Assembly: GCF_001428845.1 (NCBI RefSeq)
Contig: NZ_LMIU01000022.1
Location: 248,001-312,000 of the forward strand
DNA length: 64,000 bases
Source of the DNA: Achromobacter sp. Root83
Lineage (GTDB): Bacteria; Pseudomonadota; Gammaproteobacteria; Burkholderiales; Burkholderiaceae_B
Reading direction: 5' to 3'
Shown here: piece after piece, positions 8,761 to 17,103 of the stretch
Position numbering within the stretch: the stretch's first letter is position 1
Layout: every line of letters starts with the position of its first letter
Made by a program: the position numbers and the translations under genes
The notes under the pieces: model-generated
The model's input: only the letters and a program-made list of their open reading frames with translations
What the model was told of the DNA's origin: nothing
Database searches by the model: none

Positions 8761-9653
8761 ACAGCCAAGTGTCCTTCTCCTCATCCGGCGGTCAGCCCCA
8801 TGTGCCGGCGCTACGCGGCACCTCCCTGACCCAGGACGACGATTACCTGGCCTTCCAGCGCGATTTCGACGAACACTTCCAGAACCTGACCAGCGCCATT
8901 TCCAAAAGCCGGTCGGTCGGGTCGATGGCATCCTCGGTCGAAAAGAAAAGCACGCTCGGCATGCTGTGGGGTTCGCTGAACGGCGACAACGACAAAGAGT
9001 TTGCGCAGATGGCGGGCGACCTTGCCGCCAGCCTGACCACGACGCAGGTCGTATTGCAGGTCGTCATGCAGCTCAACCATCGCAAGAACGGGTTGCTGAA
9101 GGACTTCCATCACGCGCTCGTGGGCAAGATCGGCAGCATCGTCAACGATACCCAAACGCTGGACAACAACCAGAAGGAGGCCACGCTGGTCGTTCTGGAA
9201 CAACTGCGCAGCCACGTCGAATCCCGGATTGAACAAGAGGAATTGATCCAGCAGAACAACAAGCGGCTGGAGCATCTGGGCAACCAGACGACCGCCTTGC
9301 GCACCGACATTGATACCTTTCGCCACCGCCTGAGCCAGATCGACGCGACGACACTAGCCTTGCATCGGCAGGACGGCGAATCGGCGGCGCTGCTGGAAGT
9401 CCTGCGATCCCATACCGCCGAGCAGGCCAAGGCCCTGGACACGCAAGCAAAGCACATTGAAGGTTCGCGGCAGGAAATCGCCAGGCTGGAAACCCTGCTC
9501 ACGACCCAGGCAGTGCAGATCGATGGCCTGGTTGCCGCCATGAACCGTGCTGGCGGCATGACGGAAAGGTTGCTGCGCCACGTCATTCCCTTCGCTGCTC
9601 TGGCCGTGGCGGCGGCCGCGCTGTTCAAAGCCGCGGGTCCCCTGGGCGGCTGA
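8757..9653 (+). CDS. Tail-anchored coiled-coil protein, unknown function
   Basis: A 298-residue protein with no recognised domain. Its middle (about 110-270) is rich in heptad-like patterns such as L-E-Q-L-R-S-H-V-E-S-R-I and I-A-R-L-E-T-L-L, indicating long coiled coils. The last 25 residues (V-I-P-F-A-A-L-A-V-A-A-A-A-L-F) make one hydrophobic helix with almost nothing after it, so it is probably anchored in the inner membrane by its C-terminus with the coiled coil in the cytoplasm. It starts inside the stop of the GIY-YIG gene (ATGA overlap) and is followed seven bases later by the WYL gene, so the three products are probably made together. It could be the structural or sensing partner of the GIY-YIG protein. 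Confidence 0.75.
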   Translation: MNSQVSFSSSGGQPHVPALRGTSLTQDDDYLAFQRDFDEHFQNLTSAISKSRSVGSMASSVEKKSTLGMLWGSLNGDNDKEFAQMAGDLAASLTTTQVVLQVVMQLNHRKNGLLKDFHHALVGKIGSIVNDTQTLDNNQKEATLVVLEQLRSHVESRIEQEELIQQNNKRLEHLGNQTTALRTDIDTFRHRLSQIDATTLALHRQDGESAALLEVLRSHTAEQAKALDTQAKHIEGSRQEIARLETLLTTQAVQIDGLVAAMNRAGGMTERLLRHVIPFAALAVAAAALFKAAGPLGG

Positions 9654-9660
9654 GCGGCCG

Positions 9661-10722
9661 ATGAGCAGCACACCACTCAACGCGCTGCACTGGGACGTCA
9701 TCGACCAGTTGCAGCGCGATGGCGGCTGGATGTTCTCGCGCACGCTCTATGAGCGGCTGCGGCCCACGTATGGCTATTCCGCCGCCACGGCCAAGACCAT
9801 GCAGCGGGCCTTGCTGCACCTGTATCACGCCGGCATCATCGACAGCCGCGGGAAAGGCAGCGGGCGCAGCTGGGTCAGTATGCCCGGCCGCGTTCCCACC
9901 AGAGCGAAAGTCGACAGCGTCGAATTGGCCGTCGCCCTGCTTCAGCTGGAGCAGTTCGCCGAAAACCAGCTACCCGCGGACGCATTGAAAACGCTACGCG
10001 AGCATTGCGATCGCAGCCGCGACCTGCTGGCCAGCCACCCCTCGTATCCGCGCTACCTGCAGGGCCGCGCCTGGCGCGGCAAGGCGGCGGTCATCGATTC
10101 CGGCTTTCCGCTGCTTCCCCCGGCGCAGGACGAGGCCATCATGGACGCGGTCACGGATTCGCTCTATCGCAACAAGATGCTGCTTCTGCACTACCAGAAT
10201 GCCGCGCTGTCGACCGATGCGCCCGTCAGCTACCACGTGTCGGCCCTGGCATTAGTTGAACGTGGCAGCGTGCTGTATCTGGTCTCGTGCCGCAGGTCGC
10301 GGCGCAGCGGCCGGTTTGTGCGCTACCTGCACCGCCTTGACCGCATCGTCAGCGCCACCGTCACCGATGAGCCGGCCGACATGGACACGGACTTCGATCT
10401 GGATCGGTTTCTACGCCACGAACATACGCTGCTCTTCTTCCCCGAAGCCCCGCAGCAAATCACCCTTAGAGTCCAGGAGCGCGGCTTTCGCAGCCGCCTG
10501 CGTCATTACCGCCTGTCGGAAGACCAGACCATCAAGGAAACGCGAAACGGCTTCGAACTGGTTGCGACGGTGCGTCCCTCCCTGACGTTCAAGCAGTTCC
10601 TGCTGGGCCTGGCGCCCGATGTCATTCTGATCAAGCCGCCCCACCTGCGCAAAGAGCTGCAGGGCGTGCTGGAAGCGGGCGCATCGGCGTATTCAACAGG
10701 CAAGTTTTCTCAGGCCGAATAA
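9661..10722 (+). CDS. WYL-domain transcriptional regulator
   Basis: A 353-residue protein with an N-terminal winged helix-turn-helix (about 1-65; F-S-R-T-L-Y-E-R-L and A-A-T-A-K-T-M-Q-R-A-L), a central WYL domain (about 165-230; L-L-L-H-Y-Q-N-A, then R-G-S-V-L-Y-L-V-S-C-R and R-Y-L-H-R-L-D-R-I) and a C-terminal WCX-like extension to about 345. WYL regulators bind nucleic acid or nucleotide-like ligands through this domain, and relatives such as BrxR and CapW control phage-defence operons. Here the regulator is the third gene of the operon rather than divergent to it, so autoregulation from the promoter before 7312 is inferred. The short gap to the previous gene and weak ribosome site suggest coupling. 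Confidence 0.85.
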   Translation: MSSTPLNALHWDVIDQLQRDGGWMFSRTLYERLRPTYGYSAATAKTMQRALLHLYHAGIIDSRGKGSGRSWVSMPGRVPTRAKVDSVELAVALLQLEQFAENQLPADALKTLREHCDRSRDLLASHPSYPRYLQGRAWRGKAAVIDSGFPLLPPAQDEAIMDAVTDSLYRNKMLLLHYQNAALSTDAPVSYHVSALALVERGSVLYLVSCRRSRRSGRFVRYLHRLDRIVSATVTDEPADMDTDFDLDRFLRHEHTLLFFPEAPQQITLRVQERGFRSRLRHYRLSEDQTIKETRNGFELVATVRPSLTFKQFLLGLAPDVILIKPPHLRKELQGVLEAGASAYSTGKFSQAE

Positions 10723-11456
10723 GCCGGCTGCGGCCACGGGAACCCCACCAGGGCGTCCACCCGCATGATGCCATCGAGCGTCATCGGCGCCACCGCGACG
10801 ATTTCGGTCTCTTGCATGCCGGCCTCGACCAGGGTGCGCTCCACGACGGCACGGGAAGCACCGGCAACCGACAGGGCGGCCGGCGGCGCCATGGACGCGG
10901 AAAATGCCTGACGCACCAGACCAGCAAAGTCCCCCGCGTCTTCATTGGATGTCATCACCGCCAGCAGATTGGCCTGCGTCAATGCGCGCAGCCCGCGCCA
11001 CGCCGCAACCTCCTTGTAGCCGCGCCGAGGCTCCCATTCCAGCGCGGCCAAGGCGCGGACCAGCGCCTGCAGGTTTTGCGCCCAGTCCCCGCTTGCCGTC
11101 GTCACCCATAGGCCGACACGTTCAGGGGGCAGCCTGCTGATCCGGCCACGGCACACCGCCACCGCGGCCACGCCTGCCTGGCGCGCCCGGCGCATCGCTT
11201 CCACAGGCCCGAAGGTGTTCCAGATCGCGCCCCTGGCATCGCCGGCCAGCGCGCCCTCGTCCACAAGGACCAGGGTCAGCGCACCCGGGACCGGCGTGTC
11301 GCCGGCATGCCAGTCCAGCGACGGCAGCAGCCCCTGCAGCGTCCGGGCCAGCGCCTCGACCTCCTCCGCTCGCATGCCCCATCCTTCCAGATAGATGGCG
11401 GGCTTGGTTTGCGTGAAGATGGATTGGGGGTTTTCGTGCGGCACGGTTGGCTCCAT
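10710..11456 (-). CDS. Conserved-looking hypothetical protein divergent from marR
   Basis: A 248-residue cytoplasmic protein that I do not recognise. No signal peptide or transmembrane segment is seen. The first half has alternating hydrophobic strands and helices (T-L-V-L-V-D-E-G-A-L, then V-A-A-V-A-V-C-R-G-R), compatible with a Rossmann-like fold, but no nucleotide-binding glycine motif is present. The second half contains V-G-F-P-W-P near the C-terminus. Its 3' end overlaps the convergent WYL gene by 13 bases. The ATG at 11456 lies inside a large palindrome that also flanks the divergent MarR gene, so it is probably a MarR target. It might be a degenerate short-chain dehydrogenase relative, but I would not assign that. 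Confidence 0.65.
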   Translation of the reverse strand: MEPTVPHENPQSIFTQTKPAIYLEGWGMRAEEVEALARTLQGLLPSLDWHAGDTPVPGALTLVLVDEGALAGDARGAIWNTFGPVEAMRRARQAGVAAVAVCRGRISRLPPERVGLWVTTASGDWAQNLQALVRALAALEWEPRRGYKEVAAWRGLRALTQANLLAVMTSNEDAGDFAGLVRQAFSASMAPPAALSVAGASRAVVERTLVEAGMQETEIVAVAPMTLDGIMRVDALVGFPWPQPAYSA

Positions 11457-11483
11457 TCAGACTTGAGAAAACTCAGTCTGAAT
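11455..11483. promoter_or_regulatory. Palindromic operator at the start of the hypothetical gene
   Basis: An inverted repeat with 8-bp outer arms ATTCAGAC / GTCTGAAT and an inner TGAG-AAAA-CTCA, so almost the whole 29 bases is symmetric. It overlaps the start codon of the leftward gene. Its size and place fit a MarR-dimer operator that would block that gene. Confidence 0.6.
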
Positions 11484-11517
11484 GCCCCTCTGGACAATCG
11501 CTGTCCAGGGCCATATT

Positions 11518-11551
11518 GACAACCAGTTTCCATTATTGGAAACTGGTTGTC
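11518..11551. promoter_or_regulatory. Perfect 14-bp inverted repeat before marR
   Basis: Arms GACAACCAGTTTCC and GGAAACTGGTTGTC are separated by six bases and end directly at the marR start codon (11552). A TTGACA hexamer at 11516-11521 overlaps the left arm. The arrangement suits autorepression by the MarR protein, or a stable hairpin in the mRNA that would hide the start. The arm sequence differs from the palindrome at 11455, so two different binding modes or two regulators are possible. Confidence 0.65.
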
Positions 11552-12046
11552 ATGAACTCGACCAGACCTACTCCCCGCCCCAGGTTTGCCGCCGATGTCG
11601 CGGCGCTTACCGACTTGACGCTCACGGTATTCCGCACGCACGGCGCCCTGCTGCAATGGGGCGACAAGCTGGTGGAGCCCTTGGGCCTGAGCAGCGCACG
11701 CTGGCAAATGCTGGGCTCCATTGCGCTCGCTGAAAGGCCGCTCACCGCCCCCCAGATCGGAGACGCCATGGGGGTGACGCGCCAAGGCGCGCAAAAACAG
11801 CTCAACCTGCTGCTCGAGGCCGGCCTGGTGAGCTCGCACGCCAATCCGGCCCATCGGCGCTCCCCGCTCTACGCGCTTACGCCGCGTGGAAGGCAACTCT
11901 ATCAGCGCGCCGAGAAACTCTGGGCCGCCCGGGCCGCCGACCTCGCCGCCCGCATCCCGCCCGCGCAGATCCGGGCCGCCCGCGCAACGCTGGACAGCCT
12001 GCTGCGCCAATTGACTCCTACCGATCCTCCAGGGGAAACACCATGA
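11552..12046 (+). CDS. MarR-family transcriptional regulator
   Basis: A 164-residue winged-helix regulator. The DNA-binding core is clear: L-G-L-S-S-A-R-W-Q-M-L-G-S-I-A, then T-A-P-Q-I-G-D-A-M-G-V-T-R-Q-G-A-Q-K-Q-L-N-L-L as the helix-turn-helix, and a wing around N-P-A-H-R-R-S-P-L-Y-A-L-T-P-R-G-R. The start chosen is the ATG right after the 14-bp palindrome; an upstream GTG in frame would add 35 residues read through both palindromes and has no family resemblance. The stop overlaps the next gene by four bases. The two palindromes upstream are its likely operators. Ligand unknown. Confidence 0.88.
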   Translation: MNSTRPTPRPRFAADVAALTDLTLTVFRTHGALLQWGDKLVEPLGLSSARWQMLGSIALAERPLTAPQIGDAMGVTRQGAQKQLNLLLEAGLVSSHANPAHRRSPLYALTPRGRQLYQRAEKLWAARAADLAARIPPAQIRAARATLDSLLRQLTPTDPPGETP

Positions 12047-12510
12047 AATCGAAACTGCATGCCGCAGCAGGCATGGTCGCGCTTGCCTGCATCGCCACCT
12101 TCTGGACGTCGACCGTGGTGTCCGAGGTCTTCTTGAACGAAGCGGCGGTGGTGGCCGTGAAGAACGGGATACTGACGGCGATGTGGCTGTTGGTTCCCGC
12201 GATGGCCGCCACGGGCGCCAGCGGGTTTGCGCTGGGCCGGGGCCGCAAGGGGCGCCTCGTGAATATCAAGAAGCGGCGCATGCGGATCATCGCCGCCAAC
12301 GGCCTTCTCGTCCTGCTTCCCTGTGCGTTCACGCTCGCGTCGATGGCCAACGCGGGCCGCTTCGATGCCTGGTTCCAGGCAATCCAAGGAGTCGAGCTCA
12401 TCGCCGGCGCCTTGAACATCGCGTTGCTCGGGTTGAACATGCGCGATGGCCTGCGGCTCGGGCGGCACTCGCGGGGCAACCATGGCTCGCTTGCGCCGCT
12501 GAGGGAATGA
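12043..12510 (+). CDS. Small four-helix membrane protein, unknown function
   Basis: A 155-residue inner-membrane protein with about four hydrophobic segments (residues 7-25, 40-60, 83-102 and 115-135) and a basic cytoplasmic loop rich in K-K-R-R-M-R. No family is recognised with certainty. It overlaps the marR stop (ATGA), so it is translated with the regulator and is probably under its control. A role in export or in response to the MarR ligand is inferred only from position. Confidence 0.7.
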   Translation: MKSKLHAAAGMVALACIATFWTSTVVSEVFLNEAAVVAVKNGILTAMWLLVPAMAATGASGFALGRGRKGRLVNIKKRRMRIIAANGLLVLLPCAFTLASMANAGRFDAWFQAIQGVELIAGALNIALLGLNMRDGLRLGRHSRGNHGSLAPLRE

Positions 12511-12753
12511 TCCCAACGGTAGGTGCCGGTACAAGAGCCAAAAGGATCACGCCCGGCGGTTGCTTCCAGGACGCCATTCCGAAGAACATCTGTCTCCACG
12601 CGCTGCACCAGCGCCACAGACGAAATGGCGCGCGGTAAGGAGCCTGATGCCAGGCAGCCGGCAGATGGGACTGCGGCTGGCGGTGCAGCCGCTCAGCCCC
12701 CCTGCGCCAGCCGGAACCGCCTGACATCCCGATGCCCACCTGCAAGCCAGGAA

Positions 12754-13953
12754 TCAGCAGCCCTGCATCGCCAGCTTGCGGCGGCGTACATTGCCGGCGC
12801 GCTGCACCAGCACCAGCGCCAAGCCGCCCGTCGCGATGACCGCGCCCGCGATGGGCACCGCCGCATAGCCCAGGCCCGCCGAAATCACCGCGCCGCCAGC
12901 GGCCGCGCCCACCGCGTTGCCCAGGTTGAAGGCGCCCACGTTCATCGACGACGCCAGTCCCGGGGCGTCCGTGGCGGCGCGCATCACGCCCATCTGCAAG
13001 GGCGGCACCACCGCGAACGTCGCCACGCCGAAGATCAGCAGCGCGATCCCCGCGCCAACGGGTGTAGAGGCAAGCCACGGGAAGGCCAGCAGATCGACGA
13101 TGACCAGCACCAGGAAGAAGATCAGCGTGCCATCCAGCGAGCGATCGGCCATGCGCCCGCCCAGCCCGTTGCCCAGCGTGAAGCCCAGCCCGATCAGCAC
13201 CAGCATCCCCGTCACAAGTGCGGGCGACGCGCCGGTAATGTCAGCCAGCGTCGGTGCAATGTAGGTGTACAGCGTGAACATCGCGCCCGCGCCCAGCACC
13301 GTCGTGAACAGCGCCAGCAGCACGGCGGGACTCTTCAGCACGGCCAGTTCGTGGCGCACATTGGGACGGCGTCCCGCCTCGCCCGTCGGCAGCGCGAACC
13401 ATAGCGACAGCATCGCGATCAGGCCCAGCACCGCGGTCGCGGCAAACGACATCCGCCAGCCGATCACCTGCCCCAGCCACGTCGCCGCGGGCACTCCGCC
13501 CACGTTCGCGATGGTCAGCCCCATGAACATGGTGGCGACGGCGCTGGCCTGCTTGTGGCGCGGCACGACGCTGGCGGCCACCAGCGAACCCAGGCCGAAG
13601 AACGCGCCGTGGTTCAGGCTGGTCACCAGGCGGGCCAGCAGCAGCGTCGTGTAATTGGGCGACAGCGCGGACAGGATATTGCCGATCGTGAAGATCGCCA
13701 TCAGCAGGATCAGCGCCTTGCGGCGCGACCACCGCGAGAACGCCAGCGTCATCAGGGGCGCGCCGATCATCACGCCGATGGCATAGGCGCTGATCAGCAT
13801 GCCGGCGCTGGGTATGGACACGCCCACGCCGTCGGCGATGACGGGCAGCAGGCCCATGGGAGAAAATTCGGTCACACCGATGCCAAACGCACCGACGGCG
13901 AGCGCCAGCAGCGGCGGGCCGGATTTGACCGGTTGGGTATCTTGGGGGCTCAT
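12754..13953 (-). CDS. MFS transporter, DHA1 (AraJ/YdhP-like) exporter
   Basis: A 399-residue protein with about 12 transmembrane segments. The first helix carries G-I-G-V-T-E-F-S-P-M-G-L-L-P, and the loop after helix 2 and R-W-S-R-R-K-A-L-I-L follow the DHA1 drug/arabinose exporter pattern; the motif-C region N-H-G-A-F-F-G-L-G is also present. The ATG at 13953 is chosen because it is preceded by AAGGAACC and begins M-S-P-Q-D-T-Q just ahead of helix 1; an upstream ATG would add 46 residues of arginine-rich, non-family sequence. Substrate unknown. It stands alone, with IclR genes upstream in the same direction but 154 bases away. Confidence 0.87.
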   Translation of the reverse strand: MSPQDTQPVKSGPPLLALAVGAFGIGVTEFSPMGLLPVIADGVGVSIPSAGMLISAYAIGVMIGAPLMTLAFSRWSRRKALILLMAIFTIGNILSALSPNYTTLLLARLVTSLNHGAFFGLGSLVAASVVPRHKQASAVATMFMGLTIANVGGVPAATWLGQVIGWRMSFAATAVLGLIAMLSLWFALPTGEAGRRPNVRHELAVLKSPAVLLALFTTVLGAGAMFTLYTYIAPTLADITGASPALVTGMLVLIGLGFTLGNGLGGRMADRSLDGTLIFFLVLVIVDLLAFPWLASTPVGAGIALLIFGVATFAVVPPLQMGVMRAATDAPGLASSMNVGAFNLGNAVGAAAGGAVISAGLGYAAVPIAGAVIATGGLALVLVQRAGNVRRRKLAMQGC

Positions 13954-14107
13954 GCGGGTTCCTTGGGTTCGACGGCGCCGGCAGGACGTTCCTGGGGCGT
14001 TCCCGGCCCGAAATGGCCGGCGCATCGGAAAGACAGGCGTGCAGTATGACGGCCCGATCCTTGCAGAAAAAGCCGTCTGGCAGGCAAACACTTTTGACTT
14101 CAGGTCA

Positions 14108-14884
14108 TTAATCGCTCATGCCCAGCAGCCTCTCGGTCTCCCGCGCCAGGGCGACCAGCCGGGGGCCGATGTCGGCGGCGCGTTCGCGGTACGGGCCGTC
14201 GCCCGACGGAACCCCGCAATTGAACACGAAAAGCAGCGACTGATAGGGCCGGCACAAGGGCGCGGCAAAGCCGTAGGCGTCCGCGCGCCATTGCGCGTTG
14301 TTGCCGCAATATCCCTTGCGCTCCAGATCGCGGCGGGCCGCCTCCAGGGTGGAGAAATGCTCGGCGTAGTGGCGCGCATCCGCGACGCGCAGTTGATTCA
14401 GCACGGCGGCCCGTTCCTCGTCCGAAACGCGGGCCAGCCATGCCTTGCCCGCGGCGCTGGACAAGAGCGGCAAGGCGGCGCCGATGTCCGGCCGGGTCTG
14501 CAAGGCTTCGTTCGACCTGGCCGTCTCCACGTACACCATTTGCAGGCGGTCGCGCACCACCAGCGACACGGCGCCGCGGGCGTGATCGGCCAGCAGCTTC
14601 ATCGACGGCCGCGCCAGTTGGCGGATCTGCATGCTTGCCAGCAAGGGGTAGCTCAACGCCAGCACCGCCCCGCCCAGCCGGTAGCGTGCGGGCGTTCCCA
14701 GACGCTGCAGAAAACCCAGTTCGACCAGCGTGTGGGTCAGGCGCGCCACGGCGCTCTTGGACAGCCCGGTCTGCTGGGCGAAGTCCTTGTTCGCCAGCTC
14801 GGGCCGGTCGGCCCGGAAGCAGGCCAGGATATCGATGCCGTGGGCCAGGGTGGTGGCAAAGTCCCGGTCGCGATCAGGCTGCAT
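14108..14884 (-). CDS. IclR-family transcriptional regulator (second of tandem pair)
   Basis: A 258-residue regulator with the IclR layout: N-terminal winged helix (about 10-75; G-I-D-I-L-A-C-F, L-S-K-S-A-V-A-R-L-T-H-T-L) and C-terminal effector domain (about 90-255; D-R-L-Q-M-V-Y-V-E, S-S-A-A-G-K-A-W-L, F-N-C-G-V-P). It overlaps the end of the neighbouring IclR gene by 11 bases and the two proteins are close in sequence throughout, which indicates a tandem duplication. Both are divergent from the acyl-CoA dehydrogenase/Bug operon and are its probable regulators. Effectors are unknown. Confidence 0.9.
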   Translation of the reverse strand: MQPDRDRDFATTLAHGIDILACFRADRPELANKDFAQQTGLSKSAVARLTHTLVELGFLQRLGTPARYRLGGAVLALSYPLLASMQIRQLARPSMKLLADHARGAVSLVVRDRLQMVYVETARSNEALQTRPDIGAALPLLSSAAGKAWLARVSDEERAAVLNQLRVADARHYAEHFSTLEAARRDLERKGYCGNNAQWRADAYGFAAPLCRPYQSLLFVFNCGVPSGDGPYRERAADIGPRLVALARETERLLGMSD

Positions 14885-15677
14885 CCTGGCGCTCCAGCAG
14901 TTTCTCCACGCGCGCTACCAGGGTCAGCAGACGCGGAGCGATGCGCCGGCGCAGATCGCCCGCGCGCAGCCGCCGCACCGGCACGCCGCAATTGAAGACG
15001 AACACCTGGCCGTCGACGGGGCGGCGCATCGGCACCGCCACGGCGTGCACATCGGCATGCCAATAGCCCTCGGCCACGCAATAGCCATGGGCCGCGTAGT
15101 CGCGCCGCGCCTGTTCCCATCCGGCGGCCATGCACTGCCAGGCCGCGGGATCCTGCTGGCGCAGCGCCCGCAGCAATCCGTCCGCTTCGGCGGCATCGGC
15201 CCGCGCCAGCCAGGCGCGCCCCATGGCCGATTGCAGCAGGGGCAGCATGGCGCCGATGTCGGGCCGGAACGCCACGGCATCGTGGCCGCGGCAGGTTTCC
15301 ACGTAGACCATGTGCTGCCCGTGGCGCATGCCCAGCGATGCCGAGCCGCCCGCGGCTTCCGCCAAGCGGGCCATCAGCGGACGCGCCAGTTGCCGCAGCT
15401 TGATGCTGGCAAGCAGGGGATAGCTCAGGGACAGCAAGGCCGTCCCCAGACGATAGCGGCGCAGGCTGCTGTCATACCGGAGCAGGCCGCGCTGCACCAG
15501 CGTGTAGGTCAGCCGCGAGATGGTGGCCTTGGACAGGCCCGTGCGATCGGACAATTCCCGGTTGCTGAGCGCGGGCTCGCCGTGCCGGAAGGTCTGCAGC
15601 ACCGACAGGCCATGCGCCAGCGTGGTGGCAAAGGCGGGGTCGGCGTGGCGGTCGCCAAGAGGAGTGGTCATGATCAC
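14874..15677 (-). CDS. IclR-family transcriptional regulator (first of tandem pair)
   Basis: A 267-residue IclR protein: winged helix at about 15-85 (A-H-G-L-S-V-L-Q-T-F, L-S-K-A-T-I-S-R-L-T-Y-T-L) and effector-binding domain at 100-260 (H-M-V-Y-V-E-T-C-R, Q-S-A-M-G-R-A-W-L-A-R, F-V-F-N-C-G-V-P). A second ATG two codons downstream (15671) is an alternative start. It is divergent from the acyl-CoA dehydrogenase at 15873, and the 195-bp gap holds an AT-rich stretch around 15760-15810 where a promoter and operator are likely. Its paralogue overlaps its 3' end, so the pair is cotranscribed. Confidence 0.9.
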   Translation of the reverse strand: MIMTTPLGDRHADPAFATTLAHGLSVLQTFRHGEPALSNRELSDRTGLSKATISRLTYTLVQRGLLRYDSSLRRYRLGTALLSLSYPLLASIKLRQLARPLMARLAEAAGGSASLGMRHGQHMVYVETCRGHDAVAFRPDIGAMLPLLQSAMGRAWLARADAAEADGLLRALRQQDPAAWQCMAAGWEQARRDYAAHGYCVAEGYWHADVHAVAVPMRRPVDGQVFVFNCGVPVRRLRAGDLRRRIAPRLLTLVARVEKLLERQDAA

Positions 15678-15872
15678 GGTCCGGAACGGGCGTGGCCGTG
15701 CAAGGCGCGGCCAGGTGCTTCGATGATAGGCGAAACCCTCGTCCGGCGGCCGGCAGCGCGTTCAAGATATCAAAACACTTGTCTCGCAATGTCCCGCCCT
15801 TTGTTAGCCTGGATTCCCGATGGACCCAGGCCGCATTCGATGGCCGGGCGCCAAAAAAAACGGAGACACAAC

Positions 15873-17039
15873 ATGATCAGGGACCCTGACGGATTCCCCG
15901 CCTTTCTCGATTCGCTGCGCCGCTTTGTCCGCGCGGAACTGGCCCCGCGCGAAGCCGAGGTCGCCCGGCTGGACGAGGTGCCGGCGGATCTGGTCAGCGC
16001 CATGGCCGGCCAGGGCATGTTCGGGTATTCGATCCCCGAGGCCTACGGCGGCGCGGGAATGACCACGGAGGAACTGATACGGGCCGCCATCGAGCTGTCC
16101 CAGTGTTCCGTGGCGTTCCGGGCCAGGGTCGGCACCAATACGGGCATCGGGTCCGAGGCGCTGGTGGCCGACGGCACCGAGGCACAGAAGGCCCGCTATC
16201 TGCCCCGCCTGGCGTCCGGCGAGTTGACGGGGTGCTTCGCCCTGACCGAGCCGCAGGCCGGCTCCGACGCGACCGCCCTGCGCACGACCGCCGTCCGCGA
16301 TGGCGACCACTATGTGCTGAACGGCGAAAAGTGCTTCATCACCAACGCGCCGCTGGCCGGCCTGTTCACCGTCATGGCGCGCACTGACGAGCACGCGCCC
16401 GGCGGCAAGGGTATTTCGGCGTTCATCGTCGAACGCGGGACGCCGGGCCTGTCCACCGGCCAGCCCTACGACAAGATGGGTCAGGCCGGGTCGCCCGTGT
16501 CAGCCGTCCACTTCGACAATTGCCGCGTGCCCGCTGCCAACATCATCGGCGGCCAGCCCGGCATGGGCTTCAAGACGGCGATGAAGGTGTTGAACAAACA
16601 GCGCATCCATCTGGCCGCGCTCTGCATCGGCCCCGCCATCCGCATGCTCGACGACACCATGCGCTTCGTGGCCGAGCGCCAGCAGTTCGGCAAGCCGCTG
16701 ATGGATTTTCAACTGATCCAGGCCATGCTGGCCGACTGCCAGACCGAGATCCAGGCCGCGCTGGCGCTGGTGCTGCAAACCGCCCGCGAGCGCGACGAAG
16801 GCCGCGACGTCACGCTCAACGCGTCGATCTGCAAGTATTTCGCCTCCGAGATGTGCGGCCGCGTGGCGGACCGCTGCGTGCAGATGCACGGCGGCTACGG
16901 CTATGTCGCCGATCACGGCATCGAACGCTTCTATCGCGATGTGCGCCTGTTCCGCCTGTACGAAGGCACCAGCCAGATCCATCAACTGACCATCGCCCGC
17001 CACACGCTGACGCAGGCAGGCTATACGCCCGGCCGCTAG
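15873..17039 (+). CDS. Acyl-CoA dehydrogenase
   Basis: A 388-residue flavoprotein dehydrogenase that would form the alpha,beta double bond of an acyl-CoA thioester. The family landmarks are present: C-F-A-L-T-E-P-Q-A-G-S-D near residue 120, G-E-K-C-F-I-T-N-A, R-Q-Q-F-G-K-P-L, M-H-G-G-Y-G-Y, and the catalytic glutamate in L-Y-E-G-T-S-Q-I near residue 365. The ATG at 15873 follows CGGAGACACAAC; the frame is open much further upstream, but that part runs antisense to the IclR genes. It is first in an operon with Bug receptors, a second dehydrogenase, a reductase and an acyl-CoA synthetase. Chain-length preference cannot be read from sequence. Confidence 0.93.
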   Translation: MIRDPDGFPAFLDSLRRFVRAELAPREAEVARLDEVPADLVSAMAGQGMFGYSIPEAYGGAGMTTEELIRAAIELSQCSVAFRARVGTNTGIGSEALVADGTEAQKARYLPRLASGELTGCFALTEPQAGSDATALRTTAVRDGDHYVLNGEKCFITNAPLAGLFTVMARTDEHAPGGKGISAFIVERGTPGLSTGQPYDKMGQAGSPVSAVHFDNCRVPAANIIGGQPGMGFKTAMKVLNKQRIHLAALCIGPAIRMLDDTMRFVAERQQFGKPLMDFQLIQAMLADCQTEIQAALALVLQTARERDEGRDVTLNASICKYFASEMCGRVADRCVQMHGGYGYVADHGIERFYRDVRLFRLYEGTSQIHQLTIARHTLTQAGYTPGR

Positions 17040-17103
17040 GCGGGGCGCGACCCGGGACCGCGGCCACAAGAAGCCGGCGGCCCACAAACCAAAGGAGACT
17101 CAC

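Noticed and set aside
14730-15872. Upstream extension of the acyl-CoA dehydrogenase
   Set aside because: The extra residues are antisense to the IclR genes; the family sequence starts at 15873 with its own ribosome site.
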